Below are positions 37,292-45,558 of a stretch of DNA of 64,000 bases, piece after piece. The position numbers and the translations under genes were made by a program. A model generated the notes under the pieces. It made no database searches. It was given only the letters and a program-made list of their open reading frames with translations, and was not told where the DNA came from. This DNA comes from JAWKWH01 sp041397625. Its GTDB lineage: Bacteria; Pseudomonadota; Alphaproteobacteria; Rhizobiales; Rhizobiaceae. Position 1 is the stretch's first letter; every line of letters starts with the position of its first letter. Location of the stretch: contig JAWKWH010000001.1 in assembly GCA_041397625.1 (NCBI GenBank), positions 1,178,001 through 1,242,000 of the forward strand, read 5' to 3'.

Positions 37292-37684
37292 ATGTATGTG
37301 CGGTTCGTGTCACCGCTCGTCGACCCGGGAACACGGGCCGAGACGGGATTCTTTCAGTCCGTTTCGTACCTCCGCCAGAATGAAGCGCCGCGTTGGATTC
37401 TCGACGAGCTGGAAAACCAGTTCGAGTGGTTTGGAGAACATCTTCCGCTGCCCGAACGGCTTGGCTGGAAATTCAAACGGCGTCGGGCAATCTGGGGAAC
37501 GTCCTGGTTCGTGCCGTCCTTTCAGGAGGGCGTCAGCCGCGCCCGCTACTGTGCATGGCTGTTCGAAGAGGCCGGACTGCCGGTGCGTGCGATAAAGATT
37601 GCACGTCCACAAGAAATTATCTGGCGCGATTCATTCCAGATTTTGATCAAGCCAACAGCGACGACGCCGCGGGCATTCCGGTGA
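37292..37684 (+). CDS. Conserved hypothetical protein
   Basis: The frame is open from 37172, but ATG 37292 begins the part that looks like a protein: 130 residues starting MYVRFVSPLVD and ending FQILIKP plus a short tail. I recognise the pattern from an unnamed bacterial family of about 120 residues (YVRFV start, RRAIWGTSWF-like middle, strand-rich end) but know no function. There is no signal peptide or cysteine pattern. It lies at the left edge of the accessory segment between mccB and ivd, divergent from mccB. Confidence 0.6.
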   Translation: MYVRFVSPLVDPGTRAETGFFQSVSYLRQNEAPRWILDELENQFEWFGEHLPLPERLGWKFKRRRAIWGTSWFVPSFQEGVSRARYCAWLFEEAGLPVRAIKIARPQEIIWRDSFQILIKPTATTPRAFR

Positions 37685-37773
37685 AATTGAAGAACCATAT
37701 CCATTCGATGGTCCGGCGCCGGTGGAAGGCCGCATGCCGGCCGGCGAAGTTGTGACGGAATGGAAGTTCCGGT

Positions 37774-38073
37774 TCAGTTTGCATGGGCTTCAATGAGGTT
37801 CCAGACTACCGCGAACAAAAGCGATCCGCATATCGGTAGCGCAATGCAGGTGATCCAGAACAGTCTCTCCACATCGTCGAAACCCGCACCCCGCCATAGT
37901 GGCTTCAAGACAATCCAGAGCAAGGCCCCGTTTACGATGGCCAGTACGACCAATGACGCGAGCAACCACGCCAACGTCAACTCGTCAAACGGCCGGTACG
38001 TCACCTGATCGATCGTGGCCAGCAGGGCGACGGCGACGAGCCCGATGAGCAGATATGCGCATTTCCTGACCAA
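37774..38073 (-). CDS. Small membrane protein, unknown function
   Basis: Read from TTG 38073 (GGAG eight bases upstream), the product has 99 residues and three hydrophobic helices (about 5-22, 34-57 and 76-97). An ATG at 38136 would add 21 residues but would overlap the PIN gene by 46 nt, so I prefer the shorter form. No family is recognised. It follows the toxin-antitoxin pair on the same strand and may be read through from it. Confidence 0.5.
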   Translation of the reverse strand: MVRKCAYLLIGLVAVALLATIDQVTYRPFDELTLAWLLASLVVLAIVNGALLWIVLKPLWRGAGFDDVERLFWITCIALPICGSLLFAVVWNLIEAHAN

Positions 38074-38090
38074 TGCGCGCGCTCCGAAAG

Positions 38091-38471
38091 TCAGCGGATC
38101 ACTTCGATTTTGCAGCCGATATCGAGATCGGCCCACATGCGGTCGGCGGTTACGGCCGTCGCGCCTTCGGCCTTTGCGAGGGCCAGACAGGCACGATCGC
38201 CCAGCGACAATCCATGCGCCCGGGTGGCACCGCGCAGTCCGACGCTTTCGCCGGCCAGCAGCTCGTTCAGCTCTTTCACATTCAATCCCAGTGCCGACCA
38301 GACCTGGCGGGCTTCGTCAAGCGTCATGCCCTTGTCGACCAGTTTGGTTCCGACTTCAATGAGGTTGACCGTGGAAATCATCGCATCGGTCAACAGCGCT
38401 TCGATGGCATCGCTGCCCGGCTCCTCGTTCAGGAAGGCGAGAACCGCCGATGCGTCGATCACATGGCTCAC
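38091..38471 (-). CDS. PIN-domain ribonuclease toxin (VapC-like)
   Basis: The 126-residue protein has the PIN fold with all expected acidic residues: Asp6 (VIDASAVLAFL), Glu39 (NLIEVGT), Asp92 (SLGDRACLALA) and Asp110 (TADRMW). Toxins of this kind cleave RNA, often tRNA. The start overlaps the stop of the AbrB-type antitoxin gene by 4 nt (ATGA), the classic arrangement with the antitoxin first. The pair probably stabilises this accessory segment or responds to stress. Confidence 0.93.
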   Translation of the reverse strand: MSHVIDASAVLAFLNEEPGSDAIEALLTDAMISTVNLIEVGTKLVDKGMTLDEARQVWSALGLNVKELNELLAGESVGLRGATRAHGLSLGDRACLALAKAEGATAVTADRMWADLDIGCKIEVIR

Positions 38472-39067
38472 TCGCCGCCCTCCATGGCCGCTTCGGCGCG
38501 CCGTTCGGCAATCAGCTCATCGGCCAGGCTCTGATCCTCCGGTACATATTTGCGTACCAGCGCCCGCGCTTTCGCCAGCGCCGTCTTGCGTGAGTGTACG
38601 ACCAGTTGCCCATCCCTGAACTGCAAGGTCAGTTCGTCACCCTCCTTCACCCCCAGGCGATCGCGGATTTCGGCGGGGATGACGATGCGACCGGCAGCGC
38701 CGATTGTTATTTTCTCGGTAATCGTTTCGGTGTTTCGTGTTCTCGCCGGCGTAACCCGGCCGCGCGATCCATCCTTGTCCGACTTGATGACATTATAAGC
38801 GTGTTGATAGCGAATGCCGAGCAGATCCGCGATGTTCGATGTGGAAAAGCCTGCTTGCGCAAGCAGCCGTATTTTCGCGGACTTGCTGTTCAGCATACCA
38901 TGATTTTTTGCATTAAGTGCTTGTTTAAGCTGGCTTTCGGGCAACTCGCGCAAAGCTCTGTGAAGCTGGTGGGACGACATTGATTCCAGCATCCTTTTCA
39001 GCTTTTCCGCCGGCGATCCGCCCTTTGGGTTTCTATGGGTATCGATGACAGGCATTTTGAACCTCAT
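38468..39067 (-). CDS. AbrB/SpoVT-type antitoxin with extra helix-turn-helix region
   Basis: The start at ATG 39067 gives 199 residues (ATG 39055 is an alternative); the much longer open frame upstream is antisense noise. Residues 62-95 look like a helix-turn-helix (IRLLAQAGFSTSNIADLLG). Residues 118-160 are an AbrB swapped-hairpin domain (ITIGAAGRIVIPAEIRDRLG). The acidic C-terminus would neutralise the PIN toxin. At 199 residues it is more than twice the length of usual VapB antitoxins. A perfect palindrome directly upstream is the likely operator. Confidence 0.85.
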   Translation of the reverse strand: MRFKMPVIDTHRNPKGGSPAEKLKRMLESMSSHQLHRALRELPESQLKQALNAKNHGMLNSKSAKIRLLAQAGFSTSNIADLLGIRYQHAYNVIKSDKDGSRGRVTPARTRNTETITEKITIGAAGRIVIPAEIRDRLGVKEGDELTLQFRDGQLVVHSRKTALAKARALVRKYVPEDQSLADELIAERRAEAAMEGGE

Positions 39068-39073
39068 AATTTC

Positions 39074-39090
39074 CAACCTGGCCCAGGTTG
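39074..39090 (-). promoter_or_regulatory. Perfect 17-bp palindrome before the toxin-antitoxin operon
   Basis: CAACCTGGCCCAGGTTG has perfect 8-bp arms and a single central base and ends 7 nt before the antitoxin start. Adjacent AT-rich DNA (39091-39130) could hold the promoter. Toxin-antitoxin operons usually repress themselves through such a site. Confidence 0.6.
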
Positions 39091-39225
39091 TATAACAAAT
39101 AGTATGACATTCAATAGTTAAATATGGAAAATTATAAAATCCGTGGAAGACGCCCGGGCGGACGGTCTTGATTTCGCCACGAAACGCGCATACGCGGCGC
39201 GCCTTCGACCGAAAGGAGAAAGACG

Positions 39226-39372
39226 ATGAGACGAACTTCGACGACGACACATATCGTGCCGGCGCTCGAATTGCGTCGGCAGTTCTTTTCTCTCGAAAGG
39301 TTGAAGAACCATGGCTCGTTCCATGATCAGGCGCCGGCAGGAAGCCGAGCGCCAAAGGCTGCAGGCCTATGA
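39226..39372 (+). CDS. Possible 48-aa upstream ORF overlapping the PcfJ-like gene
   Basis: An ATG at 39226 lies seven bases after a strong AAGGAG ribosome-binding site (39213-39218), stronger than the one of the following gene. The ORF runs 48 codons in a different frame and ends 62 nt inside the PcfJ-like gene. The product would be basic (MRRTSTTTHIVPALELRRQ...) without recognisable domains. It may be a leader that couples translation to the downstream gene, or a real small protein. Confidence 0.4.
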   Translation: MRRTSTTTHIVPALELRRQFFSLERLKNHGSFHDQAPAGSRAPKAAGL

Positions 39373-40474
39373 CGCCACGCTCCGTCAGGTTTGGACGGTA
39401 AAGCGCCAGCCGCCGAATTTCAGGAAGGCGATCGAGGACGCAAAGCGCGGCTTTGTCGCGTTTATGATCCGCGATTGCCAGGCCTGGCATCCGAAGATGA
39501 AGACCCGCGATGCGTCGAGGCTGCGTCTTGCCGCGGCGCGCCACTGCTTTGCGCGCTATGCCGTGCCTTCCTCGCTCGAGGAGGTATGGCTGCGGAACGT
39601 TTCGACGGATGCCGAGGAAGTCAGGTTGCGCAAGCGCTGGTATATCGCCGCGGCGCAGGGGCGGTCCCTCTACAAGGAAGGTGCCGACCGCTGGCTCACC
39701 CGCAAGGAGGTCCACCGGTTCCTGAACCCTCCGGGCAGGCTTTCCTTCGAGGAGGCGTTCTGGCAGGCGATTGTCCGCACCTACACCGACGATGTGGGCA
39801 TGGCGCTGCGCATCGCGCGATCGAAGATCCGGTTCTATCCGCGCGGCCAGATCGGTTTCTGGCGCGAGGCGGCCCGGTTCTTTGCCGTCAACCCGGTATC
39901 GCTCGAGGAAATCGACGATCTTTGCGATTTCCTCGCCGCCAGGCATCGGGCCGACAGGGACTGGTCGCTCAAGGGCCGCACGCTGGCCTCGCTGACGAGG
40001 TTGGCGCAGGAATGGCATCGCGACGTCGCGATGGTGGCCCGTATCGAGGCTGCGCGTCAGCGCGCGGCCGCACTGGCCCGGCACCCGGACAAAGACCACG
40101 TCGCCCGGGGCGGCCGCTGGAAGGGATCGAAGCTGCCGGACTGGCAGTGGAAGCCCTCGGCGAAGAAGGGCGGCAAGACGCGCGAGGAGTATGTGGTCGC
40201 CCAACTGGTGACCGCCGACAGCCTCGTCGCCGAAAGCCGCGCCATGCGTCACTGCGTCTGGACCTATGCGTCCAAATGCATCGCCGGCAACGCCTCCATA
40301 TGGTCGCTGCGCCATCACGCCAATGGCGCGATGACCCGGCTGCTGACGATCGAGCTCGATCGCAACGACCGGGCCGTCCAGGTGCGCGGCTTCACCAATC
40401 GGGTCGCCCGGCCCGACGAAGTCAAGGTGCTGGAGCGCTGGGCCAAGGCCCGCGGTGTCGGGCTTACGACCTGA
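39311..40474 (+). CDS. PcfJ-domain-like protein
   Basis: The 387-residue protein is highly basic and Trp/Arg-rich. Its C-terminal part (about 295-375) has the PcfJ-type core: RHCVWTYASKCIAGNASIWS (313-332), a following TIELD strand, and VQVRGFTNR. PcfJ-like proteins are named from an enterococcal conjugative plasmid and occur in mobile or defence-like contexts; their biochemical activity is not established. The N-terminal 290 residues are helical and unassigned. ATG 39311 has only a weak AAAGG ribosome-binding site, ten bases away. It is divergent from the toxin-antitoxin operon. Confidence 0.75.
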   Translation: MARSMIRRRQEAERQRLQAYDATLRQVWTVKRQPPNFRKAIEDAKRGFVAFMIRDCQAWHPKMKTRDASRLRLAAARHCFARYAVPSSLEEVWLRNVSTDAEEVRLRKRWYIAAAQGRSLYKEGADRWLTRKEVHRFLNPPGRLSFEEAFWQAIVRTYTDDVGMALRIARSKIRFYPRGQIGFWREAARFFAVNPVSLEEIDDLCDFLAARHRADRDWSLKGRTLASLTRLAQEWHRDVAMVARIEAARQRAAALARHPDKDHVARGGRWKGSKLPDWQWKPSAKKGGKTREEYVVAQLVTADSLVAESRAMRHCVWTYASKCIAGNASIWSLRHHANGAMTRLLTIELDRNDRAVQVRGFTNRVARPDEVKVLERWAKARGVGLTT

Positions 40475-40484
40475 CGGGCCCCCG

Positions 40485-40514
40485 CCGCCCGCCGGAATGG
40501 TTTCCGGCGGGCGG
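40485..40514 (+). terminator. Perfect 13-bp hairpin after the PcfJ-like gene
   Basis: Arms CCGCCCGCCGGAA (40485-40497) and TTCCGGCGGGCGG (40502-40514) enclose a 4-nt loop, starting 10 nt after the stop. There is no T tract, but the stem is very stable and well placed to end the transcript. Confidence 0.6.
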
Positions 40515-40623
40515 GAGGCTGGTCGATAGACGCGTGGTCAGCGTTGCACCGGATCCTGTCACCGGACGTGGCCGACCGGTTGGAGCCTGAACTTGCTCGT
40601 TTTCGTTGTCGCCTTGACGCGGC

Positions 40624-41316
40624 TCAACTGAGTGGCCGCAGCACGGCGTTAAGCGCCTCAGATATCCCTGCATGGATAGGGTGAGCGCTCGTGCAGGCGA
40701 GCATGTATGGCGTTTGCCCGCCGCCATACATATCCGCTTTGGCATTTCTGGCGGCCCCCTTGCTGATCAGCAGTCTGGCTAAGTCAGCCGCGTTGTAAGG
40801 CGTGACCTGCCTGTGCGTTTCTACTCCATTCGCGCCGAGATAGTGGAGAAGAGTAGACCGATGACCCAGGTTCGAACGGGCGGCCGCAAGTTCTGGATGC
40901 CGGTCCAGCAGATGCCGCAAAGCTTCAATCTCGCCGGCCAGGATATGGTCGAGGGCGGTTTCGAAATTGGCGTCAAGGGTACGGTTGCCTAACGAAATCA
41001 GTTCTTTGGTATCAGAGAAGCCGTACTCTCGACTCATCGTCGCAAAAGCATCAGAAGCAGCGAAATCCAGGGCAAGCACCGTCTCCGACGTCGCCCCTCG
41101 CGCTTTGGGCCACCATGACAATAGGTGCGGCGCCACACGGTTGTCGCCGGCTCGAAATGCCCCGAATATCGTCTCAGCTTGAGCCTCGATCTGTTTGAGA
41201 ATTGGCAGGTTTCGGAACCCTGGATCAGACAGATAGGGATGAAGATCGCGAACCCCCCGGACGTCGGATGAGATGTAAACAAGTGGCACGGACGCTGCTC
41301 TCGCGTGAAATTGCAT
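40624..41316 (-). CDS. Ankyrin-repeat protein
   Basis: The 230-residue protein has ankyrin-like helical pairs in its C-terminal half: FETALDHILAGEIEALRHLL, then RSTLLHYLGANGVE, then NAADLARLLISKGA and TPYMLACTSAHP. The N-terminal 90 residues are not recognised, and an internal Met near residue 94 could be the true start. It has no signal peptide. Proteins of this type mediate protein contacts; the partner is unknown. It lies at the right end of the accessory segment, next to ivd. Confidence 0.8.
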   Translation of the reverse strand: MQFHARAASVPLVYISSDVRGVRDLHPYLSDPGFRNLPILKQIEAQAETIFGAFRAGDNRVAPHLLSWWPKARGATSETVLALDFAASDAFATMSREYGFSDTKELISLGNRTLDANFETALDHILAGEIEALRHLLDRHPELAAARSNLGHRSTLLHYLGANGVETHRQVTPYNAADLARLLISKGAARNAKADMYGGGQTPYMLACTSAHPIHAGISEALNAVLRPLS

Positions 41317-41445
41317 AGTAATAGTTTAGCTCCCGGGGTGCGGAACCGAGAAGAGATTGATTGCGAACGGGGGACCGTTTGAACTTACGCACGGATGGCC
41401 GACATCCCGGTCGGTGGTTCGCCGCCGATCGCGGCAGTACTCCAG

Positions 41446-42609
41446 CTACACGCTCTCGCCCATCATCTCGCGGCCGATCAGCCAGCGGCGGATTTCGCTC
41501 GTTCCCGCGCCGATCTCGTAGAGCTTGGCGTCGCGCAGAAGCCGGCCGGTCGGGTATTCGTTGATATAGCCATTGCCGCCGAGCAACTGGATGGCGTCGA
41601 GCGCGGTCTGCGTCGCCTTTTCGGCGGCGTAGAGGATACAGCCGGCGGCATCCTTGCGCGTGGTCTCGCCACGGTCGCAGGCTGCCGCAACCGCGTAGAC
41701 GTAAGCGCGGCAGGCATTCATCGTCGTGTACATGTCGGCAAGCTTACCCTGGACGAGCTGGAACTCGCCGATCGACCGGCCGAACTGCTTGCGCTCGTGG
41801 ACATAAGGAACGGCGACGTCAAGACAGGCGGCCATGATGCCGATCGGCCCGCCGGCGAGGCACACGCGCTCGTAATCGAGCCCGCTCATCAGTACTTCAA
41901 CGCCCTTGCCCTCCTCGTGCAGCACGTTCTCGTAGGGCACCTCGACATTGTCGAAAACCAGTTCGCCGGTGTTCGAGCCGCGCATGCCCAGCTTGTCGAG
42001 CTTCTGGGCGGTCGAAAAGCCGGCCATGGTCTTCTCGACCAGAAAGGCGGTGATCCCGCGGGAATGGGCGTCGGGATCGGTCTTGGCGTAGACGACGAGC
42101 GTATCGGCGTCGGGCCCGTTGGTGATCCACATCTTGGTGCCGTTGAGCACGTAGCGGTCGTTTTTCTTCTCCGCGCGCAGCCTGAGCGAGACGACGTCGG
42201 AGCCGGCGCCGGGTTCGCTCATGGCCAGCGCGCCGACATGCTCGCCCGAGCACAGTTTCGGCAGGTATTTCTGCTTCTGCTCGGCCGTGCCCCAGCGGCT
42301 GATCTGGTTGACGCAAAGGTTCGAATGCGCACCGTAGGAAAGCCCGACGGACGCCGAGGCGCGGGAAATCTCCTCGATCGCCACCACATGGGCGAGATAG
42401 CCCATGCCCGTACCGCCGAAATCCGGGTCGGCGGTCATGCCGAGCAGGCCGAGCTCGCCCATCTGCCGCCACAGACCGGCCGGAAACTCGTTCGACGCGT
42501 CGATGTCGGCGGCGAGCGGGGCGATCTGTTCCTGTGCGAAGCGATGCACCATCCCGCGCAGCGCGTCGACATCCTCACCCAGCCCGAAATTCATCGAGTG
42601 CATATACAT
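41446..42609 (-). CDS. ivd: Isovaleryl-CoA dehydrogenase
   Basis: The 387-residue acyl-CoA dehydrogenase carries the flavin-site motifs ALAMSEPGAGSD and WITNGPDAD and a C-terminal QLLGGNGYINEYPTGRLLRD. The catalytic base is Glu247 within GLDYERVCLAGGP, the position used by isovaleryl-CoA dehydrogenases rather than the later site of other acyl-CoA dehydrogenases. It oxidises isovaleryl-CoA to 3-methylcrotonyl-CoA, passing electrons to ETF. ATG 42609 overlaps the TetR gene by 35 nt; internal Met codons (42603, 42594) are alternative starts. mccB and mccA lie downstream on the same strand but at a distance. Confidence 0.95.
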   Translation of the reverse strand: MYMHSMNFGLGEDVDALRGMVHRFAQEQIAPLAADIDASNEFPAGLWRQMGELGLLGMTADPDFGGTGMGYLAHVVAIEEISRASASVGLSYGAHSNLCVNQISRWGTAEQKQKYLPKLCSGEHVGALAMSEPGAGSDVVSLRLRAEKKNDRYVLNGTKMWITNGPDADTLVVYAKTDPDAHSRGITAFLVEKTMAGFSTAQKLDKLGMRGSNTGELVFDNVEVPYENVLHEEGKGVEVLMSGLDYERVCLAGGPIGIMAACLDVAVPYVHERKQFGRSIGEFQLVQGKLADMYTTMNACRAYVYAVAAACDRGETTRKDAAGCILYAAEKATQTALDAIQLLGGNGYINEYPTGRLLRDAKLYEIGAGTSEIRRWLIGREMMGESV

Positions 42610-43219
42610 GTCCGTGCTCCGTCATCTGCCCGGCGCCGGCGAGGCGCATGGTCATTGCCTGGTACTTTCGCGTCACATCGGCGACCGAAAGCCGCTCGTC
42701 GGGCCTGAACCAGACGATCACGCCGGTGATCATCTGGATCATCGCCATGGCGGTCAGTGCCGTGTCCTCGATGTCGAATGCACCCGATTCCGCGCCGTCG
42801 CGCAAAATCTGACGCAGCTCCTTTTCATAGGCCGTCCTGAGTTTCAGGATCGCCGAGAGTTTCTCATGGCCGAGGCTTCGCAGCTCCATGTTCGACACAT
42901 GGGTGGAATGGCGTCGTTCGACATGGAAGCGGATGTGGTTGGCGGTAAAGGCGGCGAGCCTGACCAGCGGGTCGTCGCTTGCCGGCCGCACCGCCTCCCA
43001 GGCCGCAATCAACGCTTCCATGTGGTCACGCATCAGCGAATGGAGCAGCTCCTCCTTGTTGGGAAAATAACGATAGAGCGCGGCCGCCTGCACGCCGACC
43101 TCTCCGGCGAGCTGGCGCATAGAGACGGCGTCAAAGCCGTGGCGCGCCATCAGCCTGAGCGCCGCCTCGCGGATTGCAGCCTCGGTCTTTTCGCCGTCCG
43201 ATCCCGTGATTCTGGCCAT
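42575..43219 (-). CDS. TetR-family regulator, probably of leucine/isovalerate degradation
   Basis: The 214-residue protein has a TetR helix-turn-helix (about 15-60: FDAVSMRQLAGEVGVQAAALYRYFPNKEEL) and an all-helical ligand domain. Its 3' end overlaps ivd by up to 35 nt, so it is the first gene of that operon and most likely its regulator, sensing an acyl-CoA or related metabolite. An AACGAACGTTC palindrome lies upstream. Confidence 0.9.
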   Translation of the reverse strand: MARITGSDGEKTEAAIREAALRLMARHGFDAVSMRQLAGEVGVQAAALYRYFPNKEELLHSLMRDHMEALIAAWEAVRPASDDPLVRLAAFTANHIRFHVERRHSTHVSNMELRSLGHEKLSAILKLRTAYEKELRQILRDGAESGAFDIEDTALTAMAMIQMITGVIVWFRPDERLSVADVTRKYQAMTMRLAGAGQMTEHGHVYALDEFRAG

Positions 43220-43254
43220 GCCCAGTCCGTTCTCGCTAGATGACGGTCATAATA

Positions 43255-43270
43255 AAACGAACGTTCAATT
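43255..43270 (-). promoter_or_regulatory. Candidate TetR operator with GAACGTTC core
   Basis: The perfect 8-bp palindrome GAACGTTC (43259-43266) is flanked by AT-rich bases on both sides. It is 39 nt upstream of the TetR start, the normal place for an autoregulatory site. Confidence 0.45.
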
Positions 43271-43363
43271 AATTCAAGGCGCAATTGATCCCGGACCAGG
43301 GGGAACCAGCGGACAAAGCGCAGGCTTTTGCGCCATCGTTTGTCGAATTGGAGGAACGGCTTG

Positions 43364-43388
43364 AACCCGGGCTTTTGACGCCCGGGTT
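43364..43388 (-). terminator. Hairpin downstream of the HisC-like gene
   Basis: Perfect 9-bp arms AACCCGGGC (43364-43372) and GCCCGGGTT (43380-43388) enclose a 7-nt loop, 37 nt after the aminotransferase stop. No good T tract follows in the minus direction. Confidence 0.45.
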
Positions 43389-43425
43389 TCTGGCGCGGCC
43401 ATGCGCGCAGTGCCAGATCGCTAAT

Positions 43426-44529
43426 CTAGCCCGCCGCCAGCGCCTCGCCAAACGCCGTCTCGAAGGCCGCCATGTCGGCTTCCGGGCCGCAACTGACGCG
43501 GATGCAGCGGTCAAGGCCGGGTGCGGCCGGCTTGCGCACGAAGATGCCGGCGGCGATCAGCCGGTTCATGATGTCGAGCGCGTGGGCGCCGTCGCCACCG
43601 CAATCGATGGCGACGAAATTGGTCGCCGACGGCAGGGCGGCAAGTCCGTTGGCGGTGGCGATACCGGCGATCCGCCGGCGCGCCGCGTCGACATCCGCGA
43701 TCGTCTTCGCCAGCCAGGCGCTGTCGCCGAGCGCGGCCAGACAAGCGGCCTGCGCCATGCGCGATACGCCGAAATGGTTGCGTACGCGGTCGAAGGCGCG
43801 GATCGTAGCGCCTTCGCCGATGCAATAGCCGCAGCGCAGCCCCGCCAGCCCGTAGGCCTTCGAGAACGTGCGGAAGCGCAGCACGTTCGGCCGCGACACA
43901 TCGAGCGGCGGCAGCGTACCCTCGGGCGCGAACTCGCCATAGGCTTCGTCGAGCACCAGCATCGTGGTCTCGGGCAGCGCCTCGACCAGGCGCTGAACCT
44001 CGTCCGCCGGCCACCAGGTGCCCATCGGATTGTCGGGATTGGCGAAATAGACGAGCGGCGCCCGCTCGCGCCTTGCCGCCGCAAGCAGCGCTTCCGGATC
44101 TTCGCGGTCGCCCGCATAGGGGACGGTGACCAGACGGCCGCCGAAGCCGGCGACATGGTAGTTGAAGGTCGGATAGGCGCCGAGCGAAGTGATCACCGGC
44201 GCGCCCTCGCTCACATATTGGCGTACGGTAAGGCCGAGCAGCCCGTCGATACCCTCGCCGATGGTGATGTTCCCGGCGCCGACGTCCAGATGCGCGGCAA
44301 GCGCCTCTCTGAGCTCGAAATTCTCCGGATCGCAATATTTCCACATGTCCGGCGCCGCATCGGCCATGGCGGAGATCGCCGCCGGCGACGGCCCGAAGCC
44401 GTTCTCGTTGGCGCCGATGCGCGCGGCAAACGGCCGGCCGAAGGTGCGTTCCTGGGTTTCCGGCCCGACAAAGGGCACGGTTTCGGGCAGGCTGTCGACG
44501 AGCGGGGTGAGGCGGGGACGGTCGGCCAT
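43426..44529 (-). CDS. Pyridoxal-phosphate aminotransferase, histidinol-phosphate aminotransferase family
   Basis: The 367-residue fold-type I aminotransferase has the cofactor motifs NPDNPMG (164-170), DEAYGEF (194-200) and TFSKAYGLAGLR with the Schiff-base Lys224. It ends with a helical FETAFGEAL. It groups by style with HisC-like proteins, but it is not near his genes, so histidinol phosphate may not be its substrate; an aromatic or other amino acid is equally possible. It is flanked by the TetR-ivd operon and an integrase gene. Confidence 0.88.
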   Translation of the reverse strand: MADRPRLTPLVDSLPETVPFVGPETQERTFGRPFAARIGANENGFGPSPAAISAMADAAPDMWKYCDPENFELREALAAHLDVGAGNITIGEGIDGLLGLTVRQYVSEGAPVITSLGAYPTFNYHVAGFGGRLVTVPYAGDREDPEALLAAARRERAPLVYFANPDNPMGTWWPADEVQRLVEALPETTMLVLDEAYGEFAPEGTLPPLDVSRPNVLRFRTFSKAYGLAGLRCGYCIGEGATIRAFDRVRNHFGVSRMAQAACLAALGDSAWLAKTIADVDAARRRIAGIATANGLAALPSATNFVAIDCGGDGAHALDIMNRLIAAGIFVRKPAAPGLDRCIRVSCGPEADMAAFETAFGEALAAG

Positions 44530-44634
44530 GACGGAATCCGAGGCAAGAGAAAAACCTTATCGGGTTCCTTAGCGAGTGTACCGCCGGCTGAAAACCGCAA
44601 CGCGACGCTTTTGCCGGCGCACGGCCGCTCGTGT

Positions 44635-45558
44635 CTACCGGTTTTCCAGGATCGTCACGCAGGCATCCAGATCGTCGGTGGCCAGGTGCGCATAGCGCAT
44701 GGTCATCTGCAGCGTCTGGTGGCCGAGCCACATCTGCACCCGGCGGATGTCGATACCGCCGCGCACCAGCCGGGAGGCGCAGGTGTGGCGCAGGATATGC
44801 GGCACCACCTGGGCGTCGCCGCCCAGGCCGACCTCCTGCTTGGCGCAGTTCCATACCGCCCGGTAGCCGGCCTGGGTCAGCATGCCGAACGGTCCCTTGC
44901 CGGGCCGCTCGGGCAGGCCGACGGCCGCGGATGCCCGCTCGGTCAGCGGCACGGTGCGGCTGCGACCGGATTTGGTCAACCAGAAGGTCACGCGCTTGTC
45001 ATGCACGTCGTTCCAGATCAGCCCGATGGCCTCGCCGAGCCGGCAGCCCGTGTCGACGAGGAAGACCGAGAGCCGCCAGGCGTCCTCGGAGCGGTCGCGG
45101 ATCGCCGCGAACAGCCGCGCCTCCTCGTCGCGTTCCAGAAACCGGATCCGGCCGGCCTTTTCCCTCTGGCGCCGGAATTCCGGCAGGTTGTGGATGTCCC
45201 CCATTTTTTCCGCCTTCCGCAACAGCTTGCTCAGCGCGGCCATCTTCCTGTTGATGGTCGCATTCGAGTTGCCGCGCTCGCGAAGGGTGCCGATCAGGCG
45301 GTCGATCAGGTCGTCGGAATAGGTGGAGAACCTCGCCCCGAGAAGAATCTCGTTCAGCTCTCCAAGAAATGACAGCACATTGTTCTTGTGCGTGCCGTTT
45401 TCCCACAACACATCGGCATAGCGGTTTTGAAGATCGGCGATGGAAAAGGTTTCGACGGTGCGAAAGTGGACATTATGCCAGTTTTCATATGGATATGTTT
45501 TGTTCGGGACAAACGAATACTGCTCGTTACCCCATGATTTGTCTCGCGCGCCGGGCAT
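44635..45558 (-). CDS. Tyrosine recombinase/integrase
   Basis: The 307-residue protein has an N-terminal SAM-like core-binding domain (about 35-120) and a complete catalytic domain: Arg173 (DTGCRLGEA), Lys196 (TKSGRS), His254 and Arg257 (HILRHTCASRL), His280 (WLGHQTL) and the nucleophile Tyr289. It is therefore probably active. No tRNA, excisionase or phage genes lie beside it, and element ends could not be found. It may be the remnant of the island that disturbs the leucine genes, or a single-gene integron-like insertion. Confidence 0.9.
   Translation of the reverse strand: MPGARDKSWGNEQYSFVPNKTYPYENWHNVHFRTVETFSIADLQNRYADVLWENGTHKNNVLSFLGELNEILLGARFSTYSDDLIDRLIGTLRERGNSNATINRKMAALSKLLRKAEKMGDIHNLPEFRRQREKAGRIRFLERDEEARLFAAIRDRSEDAWRLSVFLVDTGCRLGEAIGLIWNDVHDKRVTFWLTKSGRSRTVPLTERASAAVGLPERPGKGPFGMLTQAGYRAVWNCAKQEVGLGGDAQVVPHILRHTCASRLVRGGIDIRRVQMWLGHQTLQMTMRYAHLATDDLDACVTILENR

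Noticed and set aside
39068..40318. N-terminal extension of the antitoxin frame to 616 codons
   Set aside because: The extension is antisense to the PcfJ-like gene and crosses the palindrome and AT-rich promoter region.
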